Positions 1-28,000 of a stretch of 64,000 bases of DNA are shown in pieces; the first letter of the stretch is position 1; every line of letters starts with the position of its first letter. Both the position numbers and the translations under genes were made by a program. The notes beneath the pieces were generated by a model. The model did not search any database. It worked only from the letters and a program-made list of their open reading frames with translations, and was not told the origin of the DNA. The DNA comes from Ascaris suum. Its lineage: Eukaryota; Nematoda; Chromadorea; Rhabditida; Ascarididae. The DNA lies in NCBI GenBank assembly GCA_013433145.1, contig CM024183.1, positions 1,873,001-1,937,000 of the forward strand. The letters run 5' to 3'.

Positions 1-566
1 TTATTAACTGCAAAATATATAGGGTATAATCGTTGTACTCGACACCTATACTCATTGTCGTAATTAATAGCGAATAGTGAATATAATTAATTATTTAATG
101 ATCATTATTGAAGTAAATGCTATACAGTTAATACTCATTCTATGGTATTATTTTAATGAGAATATCGCCTATAGTTTAACAAGAATGATACTTAAAGAAT
201 TTGAAATTAAAATATTTTATATTGGGAACAATGTTTTCATCGATTTAATTATAAGTTATAGTAGTATTCATAAGAGATGACAATACTACTAATATAAAAT
301 TGTCATACTTAACTCTCTCTCTATCCCTCTCTCCCTCTTTCTCTGAGATAATTTGCTATTCGCTTAATTCTCTTTACATTCTTTATCTTCAGTATTATTT
401 CCTATTCAAAAATGAGACTATCAAATAATATCGTTGAATTTTCTAGGGAAATAACAAATGTAACGGTAATCGAATATATTATCTCGAGGTTTTATTCGAG
501 ATATACGAGGAGTTGTTATTTAGTGAGTGAAATATATCGAGGGGTGCACTCACGATTCGTAAGTGA

Positions 567-609
<43 letters not shown>
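567..609. repeat. CA/TG dinucleotide microsatellite
   Basis: Alternating AC, pure from about 581 to 608 and preceded by an imperfect part with ATAC interruptions. It produces a His-Thr run in the + frame and is not coding. Confidence 0.95.
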
Positions 610-610
<1 letters not shown>

Positions 611-3600
611 GCATCGCCTCATTCGTTGCTTCTATGTCGACGCTTAACCAATTCTCTATTGAACCATGTTGCCCGTTGAATTGCAGCCGGCTGACACAAC
701 CAAATTCTATCGACGCTATATTTATTCACATTATTTGTTGTTGAAAGCTTCATGACCTAGAGATTTTTTTTATTAACCTCGATTGTTGAATAAAGTATTG
801 AAATGTCTATCAGTCTTATTTGTATTGCTGATATTATGATAGGTATAAGATAAAGCGGTTTGATGTAAAATCATGGCACATCCATCTAAGATGATGTTGT
901 CACGGTGCACTTTTTTTTTGATATATGTTCGGCCACCTCAACGAACGCATTTGAAACTTCTATAGATGAGTGAATCTTTATCCGCTTCAAAAAAAAACAC
1001 TTCGTTCTATGACGCATAAATAAATAGTTCATTTGTGGATTCAGAACCTGCGACCGACGATGTTTCTATTCCACTTTTTTAAAGGTCTACTACTTTATTA
1101 CCAATAATATCATTTTACTATCGTATTTTTCGTGATTGAAATTAAATTTTTATCGATTATTCTATTAGTGGCATATCTTTGCTAAATTGGATTATTTTGC
1201 TTTAAATTCTAAAACTCGAATGATATAATAATATTTTATGTTATCTCATTATCGCTTACAAACTATACTATTCTTTATTAGTCTATTTTATACGTTGTAG
1301 AATACCTTTATATCTTCTAATTTCTATAAAGAAATAATTACTTACTTTTTGAATAAATCCTTCGAATTTCTATGAAAAGAATAGGAACGTTTAATTGATC
1401 ATAACGAATAGCGATTCAACGGTGTCGATAAAACTGAATGGATAGGAACAAAGAAGATGCCTATTATTACGCTACGTTTAGATGATCTAGCTAAGCATCA
1501 AATCATCATATAAGTACCTCGCACCTGTCAACCCACTTTCTTGATTGTCCTGAACACGAGCGGAGTTCTACTGCATAATATCGCTCCTTCATATTACTTT
1601 AAAAAAAACTTTCGCAATTGATCTTAGTAGGAATTTAATTTGAAACTTGATGGATATAAGGTATAATAGATACAACTTTATCTATTCACCAAGAAATGAA
1701 CTATTCTATAGTTCATAGGCTGATAGGCTGACTGGAAATAATTGGACAGTTTAGAATATTAGTGATGCTATAAAATCTCGTGATAATATAGCGGATTTCT
1801 TGATTTCTAAATTATACTAGAATATTTTATATTTTCCCTCTTAGTGCATAAATTATCTTATAATTTTCTATGCAGAGGTTTTGAAAAAAATTTATTCCAT
1901 TATAATGCGTTCTATTGTTCCGATTTTAAGATTTTGAATTAATCTGTCGTATTTCTGTGATAAACAATCAAATAGTGCAAAATTAAAAAATAGTTTATCA
2001 GTGAAATATGAAACTTTTATCAAACTTTTTTCTTTTCGCCATATGATTCTTTTTCGGCTCATATATATCGTTATTTTATCAATTTCTAATCAACTTTATA
2101 TGCATTATTGAGGTTGAGAACAATACGCAAGCTTTTTTTTCCTTCATAGTCTTTGTGCGATCGAAAAACAAACAAGTAAATCGATTGTAGATTTTCTCTC
2201 CGGTTTTTCGATTAGTAATTACAATGTTTCACTTTTACAATAAATTACACTGTCACAATTTATAATTACAATGTTTCCGGTTTCATTCCGGTTTCCGGTT
2301 CACTTATTACAATTTTACTTCCGATTACGATAACGTTCGACAATGTTTTTTCGACTACATCGCAACGTTTTCATCATTCTCAGAGTTATTATTTCGTCGA
2401 ATAAATATGAATAATGTATGTCGGTTTATCGGTTCTAAATGTCGGCCTATTGCATTTATTTTATAATCGAGATTTCATTTTCATCTCATTTAATGCATTT
2501 CATTTTTCATTTGCGAATAAACGTTCAATGTGACGTTCATTTTCGGCTTTCATTGTTGAATTTGAATTCTCGTTTCACTTTCGTTTATTCTTTTATTGCT
2601 AACATTTAGGCTGGTTGCATTTAAAGAAATAAATATCGATTTCCGACGATTAAGCCTAAAAATTATTTATATTTTGCTTATTGAATATGCAAATTTTATT
2701 TGAAAAATTTGATGATATAGTGAGCTTGAAATTTTTTTTTTTTGTTTTTTTTAAAGAAGATAGAAACGTGTAAAGTTCATGTGGCTATTTTTTTAAAAAC
2801 AATTTTGGGCTCTTTATTTGTGGTCATTCCTTTCGTCCGAAACGAAAATCTTTCCCTAACAGTGTATTTCGTTTATGGTGTGAAAGTTACCTACACGGTA
2901 TGGTACAGATAATTTTCAAACCATTATTTCGCTTATTGGTTTCCACAATCGTGACAACTGTCGAACTAAGGTATTTAAGGTATTCTAGTTGAAAGTTCGA
3001 TAAAATTGCCAAACTGCGATTTTTATGAACTTTTTTTTTACGATGCATTATTTCAAAAAGAAGCAAAAAAAAAAAAAGAAGATAGAGAGCTGTTATAGAA
3101 AAAAAAATCGATTATGTAAATTGGACCATCTTAAATTTAGATTCTCAAAAATTCAAGAAATCAAGTTCATTTACACTTAACACAAACTTGATAACACTAC
3201 TCGAGAAGTGGCAAGATTTGGAGGCAAGTATATTATTATACTCTCAGAAGATAATTTTCATCGATATGTAAAATGAAGAATAATGAAATATTGAAGTATA
3301 GTATCGCGATCAATTTCGATGCTGTAGAGGGGACGACAATTGTTTGCTGAAGAAATATCCCGTAATAAAAATTCAGTGCATTTTAGCTGTTTCTTTTCGC
3401 AACGTTTGCATATTCTCCTTCATATCATTTTTAGAGATCTTTTGTATTCTCCTTTTGTATTCATATTCTCCTTCATTTAGAGATTTTAGTGATCGTTTGC
3501 ATACAAAATGCATATCAATTATGCATGTTGTAAATTACTATAACATACAGGTATAATTATATTCAAAAAGTTTTATCCTTATTTTATCATGTAAATCTTT

Positions 3601-4572
3601 TCATATTACAATATGACATTCAAATTTCACCTATTTTATTTTACAAGTTTATTTATTTTATTTTATTTAGTTAAATTGTTGCTGTTTGTGTGAAGTATAG
3701 TGGTAAATCCCAGCTTTCCAGGAATTTATGGCTTTTGTAAGTCTTTCTTAAATGTAAGTTGACTACTGTGAAGCCTAAACTAACAAAGGCACTTCCTCTT
3801 TATATAAGTTTCTAAGGATTTGTTTCAATTTTGAGAAAGAGTAAATATTCTTAAGCATTTTAATCTATAAAATGAAATAAAGAAATTTATTTTGAAGGAT
3901 TATTAGATATAATAGATTTTTAATTGCTCTAATTTTTGAAGTCTAGAAATATGATCTAGTTAGTTGCATTTGCAATAAGTATACTAGTTATCATACTATT
4001 AAATTTTCTCATCGATTTTAACGATAATTAAAAAATTATGAAAAATAAAAATATACTATTCAGTAACATTTTGACACCAAAATAAGCATAAGTTGCTTAA
4101 AGGATGTTATTTTCACGTGATGATATATGATTGTCGCAAATATACAAAGGTGCTTGATGTTTAAAGCAAAAAAAAAAGAAGTGGGATTAATATTAATAAG
4201 AATATAAAATAGGACACGTCATATCCGCTAAATTTTTGCATTCATGCCCTATGCTTCAACACTACAGTCTAATCATTATCTTTTTTTGCGATGACTATCA
4301 TTGGCGAAGAAAAGTGCTTGTGGAGTATGATAGGCACAAGCGAGATCACCGAGTGAGTACACAGAATGAATGAAGGCAATTATTAAGCACACGTTTATAT
4401 GTGACGATGACGTACATGACGGTATAGAAATACATGTGCAAATTTTTCAAATTTGAGACACATTTTCAATAGGGATGCAAATAGAAGCTTTTTTGAACAA
4501 TTGTTCAATAAAGATAGAAAGTGCAAGCTTTTCACATTTCGGCATATGTTCACCTGACGTTGATTTCTTTGA

Positions 4573-4655
4573 CCATTCATCGATTGTAGCCATACATCCG
4601 TCCATTCATCGGTTATAGCCTTAGACCCGTCCATTCATCGATAGCTTTAGATCAC
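4573..4655. repeat. 29-bp tandem repeat, about 2.8 copies
   Basis: The motif CCATTCATCG recurs at 4573, 4602 and 4631, exactly 29 bases apart. The first two copies match over most of their length (the GTAGCC/ATAGCC and CATCCGT/GACCCGT parts differ). The third is shortened and diverged. It lies about 1.1 kb upstream of the channel start codon. Confidence 0.85.
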
Positions 4656-5769
4656 ATGCCCTTTCATCGCTCGCTTGCCGTTTAATCGTTTGCTGCATGT
4701 CATTTTATTCAGCTAAATAGTTTTTTCCTTCGCTTTCGTGATATCATTGTTCCATTGTATAGGAAGCAATTAAAATTGTTTTTTTTTTTCGATGAGCCGA
4801 ATGCATAGTATTTATATTGGTGATGTAATTTGATATGATTATCCCCCCTAACCCTTGCATTTCAAGCGTTTGTTTTAATTGCTATTATGATCCCTGTTAT
4901 TTCTTTTATAATCTGTATTTGAACGCTGCAGGAAAACGATTTTAGCCATGAGAACCTAGTGAGGAGTTGATTTGATGGCAGTAAAGAGCCGTAGGGAGCG
5001 GGGTGGAAGGGGGTAAGGAAAGGGGACTCCTTGATGGGAAAATCGGGAAGTATTTGTTCGGAGTCCACTGGAAGTAATCTATCTTGACAAAACACTCAAG
5101 GAGATATTTGACGAGCACGAACAGAGGGGATAAGTTCGAAGGCGATTTGCTTGCTGAGTGGAATCCATTAGAGAGGCCGGAAAAGGCAACATGATGGAGG
5201 TGAAGAAAAAACTCAGAGAATTATTTTCGCTTCTCTCTTTTATATTCTTTTATACCTAATTCAACATTCTATGCGTCTTATCATGATTTACAGAGAGTCA
5301 CAATAATGTAATCAGAGTTCATCGAAAACGTTACGATGGGAGTTCAATTCGCTCCCATCCCTTTCCGATACTTGCTCACTTCCCAACTTCCCTAGCAAAG
5401 ACTGCTATCATAATCTAATCGCTGTTGATCGCATTTGCATACAGCAAAAACTGCATGTTATTTATTATAGTTGTTTATAGCTAACTTGGTTTATGTCTAT
5501 CGTTTCCGGCTGCATTATTTTTTTCTATCCGCCATTTATGCGTAATCAATCGTTTATTTTCGTTCATTATTTTTAATTACATTATAATAATACTGCCAAT
5601 ATTTGTAGTTTATTTGATATTACTATCTCAATATATTATTATTGTGATTTAGCATTGAGCGGATGAATAAGGAATTGCTGCAACGACGATGATTGAAAAG
5701 AGCAGAAATCGACTGGAAATTCGCAATAATCTAATTGAAATCCATCTGAGTGGAACTGCAACTGCCATC

Positions 5770-5786
5770 ATGCCGCACATCTCAAA

Positions 5787-5790
<4 letters not shown>
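5770..5790 (+). CDS. Short upstream ORF (6 aa) overlapping the channel start codon
   Basis: An ATG at 5770 opens a six-codon frame (MPHISK) whose TGA at 5788-5790 overlaps the channel ATG at 5787 as ATGA. If the mature leader includes this ATG, ribosomes would meet it first and would have to reinitiate or leak past it. Trans-splicing or an intron between the two ATGs could remove it. The overlap is seen in the sequence; any regulatory role is inference. Confidence 0.35.
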
Positions 5791-18902
<13,112 letters not shown>

Positions 18903-19821
18903 TGGATCCTTCAAAGAAAATATCTCTTTATTTGTTTTACGGGTTTTTAATATCTCGCTTTCTCTATTCACTACGTTGATATAATTGTTGATGGCAAAGA
19001 GACGATGTGGATGGATCTCATCCTCCTTACCTTTCCCCATATTTTCCACAATCTTATATTGAAGGCAGTGAACTTTTCATTATTTCTTACTCTCTGTAAT
19101 CTTTGTTGTTTCTTTTTTTCTTTTACCCTCTCTTAATTTAATCCAGTATGACAAAATTATTAGAGATTAATTGAAAGTGTTCAAACGTAAAGTCATTGAT
19201 TCAGTGGTCTGATAATTTGCGAATTCAGGCAGCAGTGTGTAACGAAAAGAGTAATGCTTCAAAAACTTATGAAGCTTTTAGAACTTGTTAAAACTTGAAT
19301 TAATAATGGGCGGAAATATTGGGGATTTTAGAGGAATAGAAAATGGAATATCCGAAATTCAAGAAGTTGAGCCGTAGTTTTTTTTTTCTCATTCTATTGA
19401 CGATAATTTTTCCTCAAATATTTGCTGTATTATTATGAATCGTTTGCTGTATTGTATTGTTTGATGTTTAACTGCAAATTCTGAGAAGAGGTGAAGTACT
19501 CGGAAATAAGAGTAAAGCGTATACAAATATAGCACATTTTCCACAACACAACTTCAACAGTTAATTGAGTCATAAGTATAATAATTTAGAGCATTGAATA
19601 GTGATGGAGAGAGCTGTAATTTAAGGCATTAAACAGATTAATTAGGTATGAGGAGAGGGGAAGGGGGGAGGGAAGAAGGCATTGATTCTGAATGTTTTTG
19701 AGATGGAAAAAAGGGGAATGCGCAACGAGTGACTTTTAGATGATTTCATATAATTCATAAGCGTATTATGTGCGATGCATTTATAAATAAATATATGTGT
19801 ATACATTGCTGTGATTGGCAG

Positions 19822-19909
19822 ACAACCAAATGAAAGACAGTGGAAAAAATTGAGCAAATTACTTCTTATGATTCCAGCTAAGGCAAGTTCACCATCTCAA
19901 ATGTTACAG
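19822..19909 (+). CDS. Possible orphan exon, unassigned
   Basis: After the acceptor TTGGCAG, one base plus 29 codons run open to a CAG/GTACAC donor. The product would begin QPNERQWKKLSKLLLMIPAK and end SPSQMLQ, an amphipathic basic stretch. It lies 0.9 kb after the channel stop and 5 kb before PACRG. Its donor phase does not join the first PACRG exon. No partner exon was found, and a frame of this length with fair splice sites can arise by chance. Confidence 0.2.
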
Positions 19910-22900
19910 GTACACCACCTCCCACCCCCAACCGCCCCCCTCTTCCGACTCACTCCCTCCTGTCTTTGCTTTTCTAACCCCTCCACCTTTGATCATAGTG
20001 AACGATACAAAAATAACCGAACCAAAGCAACTCCCCCATTCACAAATAGCAAATACGATGGAATAAATGCCAAAGACGTGACATTGTTGAAAAATAACGA
20101 CTAAATTAACACAAAAAGATTTCAACCGGATGCAGCTATATACCTTGAAGGTATAACATCAAATGGAGAACTGAAGAGCGAACATAAAGATATAAAGACG
20201 AATATTTATTTCGAAACTAGGTTGTGCTCTGGCCCATTCTTCGAAAATATGTGGAAAAGTTAGGGTTGAGCTTATCAGCAAGTGAATGATAAAATGAGGT
20301 TGGAGTTATCGATGATAGAACATTTTAAAATAAAGGCTTTGCCTCTTTCTTACATTCACTGATAATATCCTCTTTCAAAGTTGGCCAAGTTTAAACAGGT
20401 GATCCGCTTCCTCTATCTGTTAACTATATATGCCTTATTACGCATTCACTATGAATGTTAAATGATCACTAAGCACCGTGATAACTGTGGAATGATTTCA
20501 CCTCAAAATGATTCTATATAAGGCAAACGAGAAAGATTTCGAGTGAGAAATAGATGGAGGCGGTGAGTAGTGCAGAAATCGGCACATTACGCGCTTTTTT
20601 GAATGATGGGCGATCAAAAGTACACAAAGTAAGTTAACCTAAAAACAGAGATATCATGCATGACAGTACGCATTAAGTTACGAGTTTCTACTTTTGCACG
20701 GTACTTCGAATCACTGTCGTTTAATTCAACAGTTTGCGTATACACCTTGCATAACCTTTTTAGGCTTTTTCACTCCGCAGAGGCAGAAATCAATAAGAAT
20801 GAAATTTGAGATAGATGTGGTCATTATACGGCCACAGAATTTTATCCGCTAGCCTAGCTATTCTGAGAGGTAAGACTACAGGCCGAACAGATATGGTGTC
20901 CATTAAAAAAAAGAATTGACGAGGGGCGTGTGAAAAGAAAGGGTCGTCTATCAACCGTCAAGATCATATGTTTTCTTGATTGACTTAAAAGATTGCATTC
21001 GCCTCATCTAACTGGCCTGAAAACGTTCGCCATACAGAATCAGCATGAAGTTGGAGTCATTGTTGGAGTCGTTCTCAACCATCGAGAAGCAATGTAGAAC
21101 GAGTGGAGTTAAAACAAATGTGAAGGTTCACGAAGCAAGCTTTCAGGAAAGCACTATGGCTTATGCATCTCCTTGCAAAAACTCGTTGGAGGTGAACTCA
21201 TAATCTTACAAGTTCACCGCCCAATTATCGTTGATATCGTTAGATACTTACATCACTGTTCCTGGTCGCCGTTCCAACGTTATGAGAGCACTCTTTGACC
21301 TTTCATTAGAGATGATTTGCAAACGAAGCCTTAAGGCATAAATTATTGTGCCGATAATTCCCATTTTTTGCTTGCTAATTTCTTTGGCTTCACTCTTCAT
21401 TCACGCCTCAGCTATACAAGATGGAAGGGAAGAGAGAGAAAAGAAAGGAGATAGGGTTAGTATTAGTCGCATTTGCGGCTTCCAGTAGAGCTTTACTATC
21501 GTGCATTTCTGAGGATATTTAGTTCTTTTATAATTTGATTCGTCGTAATAGCCTACTAAATATTGGGGCCATTTAAAACGTGCCTAAATATGTTTTCATT
21601 TTTTATTCTCCCAGCTGTGACGGTTTAAATCTTCAATTTGCAGTATATCCTATCAAACGCCATTTACATATGTGGCAAAACGAAGTTCTAAACGATTTGT
21701 TGATACCATAAGGAAGAAAAAATTGTTACAAGAGGAATTTACGTTCTTTTCTCACAAGAGAAAAAAATCGCTTCGAAAAAAAAAATTCATTATAAAACTA
21801 GTTTTAAAAATTAGTGAAATTTTATTCAAGACTTTGATAATTATTTCAAAAATAAATTGCGCAATCTTCTCAAAATCGTTATCGTTATTCTCTTTTATTA
21901 TGAAAAAATTTTTTCGACGATCGAATCTATAGTGGAAACAAACGAAAGGATTGCATAATTGCATAGATGGCTGCATTTTCAAATATATCCGCAAATTTAT
22001 GGATTTATATTTGTGATGTTGTTGTAATAAGTGCTTCTTACTTCTTTAGAATATTACTCGACATCAAGTTAGTAATATGGCGTTAATAATTCTATTAAGG
22101 CATCAACTTAAACTTGTAAATATAATTGGCGACTAAGTGAACGACCGTTCGATTGAGATCATAAAAAATGTAGGATTTTAGCACTTAGCCGTGTAGTTGA
22201 ATCGTCGATCGACGAATCGACTTTTACTAAATATGATAATTAAGGCTGGAGGGGTAATTAAGAGCATCTCGCCAGATTGATATATAGGTTGATAGACGCA
22301 TGCGTTGATAAACACTAGCGGTTATTATACAGATATTGATATTTCAGTAGGCGATGGATATTTTATTTATATTTATCTTTCATTTTGCTATACGCATAGA
22401 AGGGCTTTTTTTGAATGATTTCGCTCCAGCCAGCTGATAGGAAGAGAAATAGACGTATGATCCACGTATATAGGGCACTATCGAGCTGACATTAGTTTTA
22501 GATGATTACATTTAGTACAGACAACACATATTTTCCCACCCTTTGAGTAAAATTGTTTGCGTTTATTTGATATTAATTTTCAGCTTTTGACACATATTTT
22601 GAGTGTGATCATTTGTGTGTTTATTGTATTCATTCAGAGAGCTAAGCGATTGCGCAATTAATGTTGACAAATGTTGTTGAAATGCTAAACTCCATGCAAT
22701 AATTCCTATTCTTTCCTCCAATCTCCATTATATACATAAGTAAAGGCTACCAGCCGGCTGACACCAACTATAGTTCATACTGACACTTTACAAAATGACC
22801 ACATAGTTTGCAAAAAAAAAAACGAGAATAGGTGCTTGAGAATCGGTAGAGAATGATGGAGAGAGCTTGAATGATATGCCATTTTAATCATTCCACACAC

Positions 22901-23721
22901 TGGATCAATTGCTTCCATGAATTAGCAACAAACAGTAACGAATCACATAGATTTGAACAGATTATATTCGCTAAATTTTGTGCTACTATCATCAGCTTAA
23001 GTGAAACTGACAGCAGACAGACAAATAGATAGGCAAACATACAAACTTGCATAGACTTGGCTCATGATGCACTTTGCAAATATAATGGTATAAAAGTGCA
23101 TCACAATGGGGATATTGGTGATAATAAGGTGTCGTTAGTGGCATTCGGTGTCTGGTAATGAAAGAGGCTCAAACCACTGACCAACGCCTGACGCACCTAT
23201 TGTCCGATAATGAGGCAAGCAAAATAAGTTTAGCCGCTTGCTTCTATTTCATAATAATGAATAATGAAGGTTATTTGCCGATGTAATTAATTCAAAAAAG
23301 AGATCGGCACACAGAAAGGGTGAATAGGGCCTCGAAAGAGCGAAGGAGCTGACGCAAAGATTTTTTTCAAGAAGCTAGCAATGAGCTTTTCTTACTTTTT
23401 TTAAAATTACTTCTTCTGATGAGGCTTTTTTTATTACTTAAAATGGGATGATTTTTTTAATGAAAGAGAAATGAATTAATGCTATTGGTCATATACACGT
23501 TTGGTTGAGAAGTAGTTAAAGATGTATTCGTCGTCTCAAATCTCGAAGCAGCGAAACGCAAGACATCATGCAGCGCACTGCAGTGCTCACTGCCACCGGA
23601 ATTCCGCCCATTTCCGAATCATTTAACACTATTGGTCACCATAGAAACAGATGGCATTTATAGACTGACCCAAGCTATTTCGTCCCCAAGCTATTTCCCC
23701 AGCTATCGTCGAGATGTTCCC

Positions 23722-23837
<116 letters not shown>

Positions 23838-25063
23838 TCTATCAGTTTAGTGTCTGCGTGTCTGCGCGCCTGTGTGCGTTGTGTCTATGCGTTGGTTGAT
23901 CTATATATTCATCTAGTAGTTCCAAACTCCCAAATAATACGATCTGTAGAAACGAAGGTTGGTAGTAATGCAACAATGAGGAAATATATGCAACTTATGA
24001 AACTCACGAAACTGGATGCCAATGAGCAATTTGCGAAAAGCGCATATCATGCCAGCTGCCGTAGTAGATTTTCCATTCGTTTTGTTTTGCAGTCAGCTAG
24101 GCGCAGCATAGAAATGAATTTTTAATAAGAGATTTATTCAAGCGGCTATTTGTTTGTGAAAGCACAATGAATTCATCATTTCATTGTTTTTCTTTGAGTA
24201 CGATAGTAAATAGTTTATTCAATAGACAAAGTTCCAAAAAATGTATATAATGCAAGCATTCCTCATGTGTTTTTCTAATTGCTGAAATCTATTCCAGAAG
24301 TATGCAATGCTATAAAACTTTAAAAAAAAAGAGTAGTTAATCGACGATTTTTTGTGCGCTCTAAAAACGTGTTTATGCTCTTGCAAACAGCAATGAGACC
24401 AAAGTCTTCGAAAAAATTTGGAGACTATTATATTCTTTGATGTTTATCGAACGCGATTTTATTCATGACTGTACAATAGTTGGTAGATTTTAAAATGTTA
24501 CCTGTAATAGCTGCTTTACCACCTGCAGGTTGTTTCAACAGGTGGGGGAGAAGAAGGGAGGGATCATGAACGATGGATACGCAGAATTAACCCGTAAACA
24601 GCCGCAGTGTTTGGCTTGATTATAAACAGTAGTTGTTTCTCAAAGATAGAAGAGAAGCGTACCATTCATATTTCATAGTATACCGTGATAATATGCACAA
24701 ATGCTCATCAAATATTATTCCTTGATAGTTTGTGAGGATAGATTTGTGGTTTTACTGGCTCTTTTTTTTTCACACCATTCATTGCTGTTCACTTACAATT
24801 TCAAATTCAATAGAAATTAAGCTTATTTAATTAGGTAATCCTATTTATTGTAATGGGGATTCCTTCCTCTTATCTGGCAGCTGTTTTATTCGAATCGTGA
24901 AATGATAGAACTTTGTAAATATCGAAAATAATATGAATAATATTTAATAATTTATAATTTTATTTTCTTTAATTTTGTTTAAAATTCCCCACTCCAAGCC
25001 ACTTAATCAAATTCATCTTTCAATGTCCCACTTTCATTATATAGAAAATCTCAGTTTATTGAA

Positions 25064-25086
25064 TTATTATTATTGCAGGAAAGAAA
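25064..25086 (+). promoter_or_regulatory. Splice acceptor 8 bases before the PACRG start codon
   Basis: ATTATTATTATTGCAG ends at 25078, and the start codon follows after only 8 bases (GAAAGAAA). An acceptor this close to the ATG, with no supported upstream coding exon, is the usual arrangement for nematode spliced-leader trans-splicing. A conventional 5' UTR intron would look the same. Confidence 0.5.
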
Positions 25087-28000
25087 ATGATTGAGCGTGA
25101 ATGCCGTAAACTAACATTATCAGAGCGTATGACAAAAAAACCACCGAATGATATCTTTGCTGATATGGATCCATCGGAGATGAAGAAAACGAAACCATTT
25201 TCCTATCATGGACGAGATATAATCAAAGATAATAAACGACAACAAATCGCATTTCGACCAAAGCAAAATCCTATGAGAGAGGTAAGCATATTAACAACAT
25301 TATTTTCGTATTTTCATCTGCATTACTATAAGATGTTGTTTTATACTATTTATTACTTTATTCGCTTATGGAATATATTATTTTTTACTACTTTATAATA
25401 TTTATACGAAGTATCCGTTACAAATAATTATTTATGAGATATAATTTTTTTATTCGGCTATCAATTTTATTGTACAAATGAACTGTTCAATCTTCTTATT
25501 TCTTTATTATCAACATTTTCCATGCGGAAAAAAGTGCTTTTCATTCAATAAGAATTGCTCTAGTTGCAGTAATATCCATACCATAGATCCATTTTGTATA
25601 AGAGTTATCGGTGTTAAAGACTTTTCTTAAGGTGCCTGCATTTTCAATTCAAACGCAACAAAAGAATACACGAACAGCACCACCAACAAGTACCACTCGG
25701 CTTAACGATCAAAAGGTTCACTTCTATATTTGAAATAGGCGAAGCAATTTCTCAAAAAAAGAAAGCAAAATAGTTGAAGCAATTTCTCTACTTAGCACAA
25801 CGTAAAGAGCATTTAATTCATAACTCTTTATTTATATTGTATAATCTTCAATAATTTTTTCTCCATGAAGTTTCAATCATAAATATCGATGGCGACATGA
25901 GATTCTGAAATGATAACAAAATGAAAGTTCGTGAAATTTTCTAGATGGATGAATGGGGAAAATTTCGAATAATATATGATGGTGGAGGTCTACCTGTTCG
26001 TATCGATCACGGTGGAACAGGTGAACGCTTCAAGAGCCTTTATTGGCTGAATGATCCTGGAACATTAAGTTTGGAAAATCTACATGATCTCTTGTCGAAG
26101 TTCTGTCTTGGCCTTCCGCTACTTGATCAGGTATGAATTCTCAAATCTGTGTAAATATGACCTAAAATGTTTTTTGAAAATTCATTAAAAACTTATCAAA
26201 TTTTCATTAAAATCAATAAAAGATGAGAGAAACGTCGACGAAAATCATGAAAATATTTCAAAAACATTTCATTGTTGGCAGCATAATTAAGTGATTGTAA
26301 TTTCAGAAGCATTGCAAGTATCTACTAGTGGGCTGGCGATATTGTCTCACCTCGTTGTGATTCTTTTAAAACATGCCATACCTATATTTCAATTGAATCC
26401 TTTTAAAACTTATTCTCGCTCTCTTGTAAAATATTTTACCTTTTATTTGTTCGTGTTTAGCTTTCAGGTATGCACTTTTATTACCTGTATACCTATATTT
26501 TATGAAAATTGTTAGTTGAAGGCTTCCACTCTTGCAAATAATCAAGTTTCCTTTCTATGAACGTTTTCACAAAATAAAAGAGTACTAAATAGAACAATAG
26601 CTAAATAATAATAAATTAAAGCAGTATAAGAGTTTATTATGCATAAAATCATATACTGCGTTACTTACTATTTATTAGCAAACATAACTACTTGTAAAAT
26701 GATCAGTATTTTAGTATAGTAATCAATCTAATAATATTCTCATATTATATCTGTCGTAATGGGCCAATACTTTAGACTGCAGTTTATTAGAGTCCCCCAT
26801 TTTCAGCCTTATCGTTTCATTGCTGAACGAGGCGTCACCGATCTCCTCAACGCCATGTATAATCGCAGCGTTTTAATCAACTGTTTGCCTATAATGGTTG
26901 ATTTATTTCATGTTCTGCTTATAAATTTTCGTTCTTCTATATTTATGTACATTTTTATAGGCTCCTTTGTAATTTTAAGTCCACAACCACTAAAGCTAGA
27001 CCTGTTACACTTGGATAGTGCAAACTGCGTCCTAGAACAACCCGTTATCTTTTACGGTCGTTTTACACTTCTAAGCGATCGGTTGCCAAGAAAAAAATAA
27101 ATTTCTGGCCGAAGATTCGTACAATCAGATAGCGCGGTATGTGGTTTTTACAATATATTCAAGTGGCTGCATAAATTTGCTAAAAAATGAAAACCTATAA
27201 AGTGCTTAAGCCGAATTTTCTTGCTCATATCATGATTGACGATAAAATTTATCACCTCCATAATATTGTTCTTAGCGAAAATTATATATAAATTACCGAA
27301 ATTTGGTCACACATCTGTAGTCGATTCAACATAACTCATGAGGCAACACGACTCATAATGCAAACTTCATAGCACTAGCAATAAATTTCCAACTAGTACT
27401 GTATAAAATTTTCCTCTAATTGTATATAATTATCGAAAATAGAAAAAAGTACAATTGAGGAAACCTGTTCTACCTATGTTCAGGTATATTTACGCATCAT
27501 ACGTTTTTAGGTTCCAGCATTGAGAGCGTCATTATATTCGTTTGATAATGAGAAGAGGAAAACAACATTGAAGTTAATAATACGAATTACACAAATGGAA
27601 CCTTGTGGTCCTGCTCTTGTTCCATACTATCGACAACTTTTGCCACCGTTAAGTTCGTTATTAAATGAAATTGTTTCGTTGCCGTTTTTTTTTTGTTGCG
27701 TTTGTTTTTGTGCGGATTAATTAATTTATTTTTTAAGAAGAAACTCATAAATTAGTAAATGAAAGAATGAGTCAGATACTTTCTTTCTTCATTTCTTTGT
27801 TCGTCAATTTTCTTCGTCAATTATTCGCCAATTTGGAGTATTTTTTTACGACATGTTTTAAATCGACTACTCTAAAAGTAATGATGCATTATTTCAAATT
27901 GTTGTATTTTTTGCATATTGTTTATCTATTCGTTATGTTTAGATGCTATCCCAGAAGACTTATGTTCAACCTAGAATAGGCCTATTTATTGATCAGCATA

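Larger units (their letters stand above)
1..5786. other. Upstream non-coding region of the channel gene
   Basis: No exon could be supported here. The sequence is AT-rich with many short A and T runs, a CA microsatellite near 567-609 and a 29-bp tandem repeat at 4573-4655. The part from about 4950 to 5420 is less AT-rich, with a G-rich patch around 4995-5030. It lies 400-800 bases before the channel start codon, where a promoter would be expected, but no TATA box or initiator could be singled out. Open frames here (for example 412-744 +, 4862-5095 -) run through simple repeat or show no family resemblance. Confidence 0.6.
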
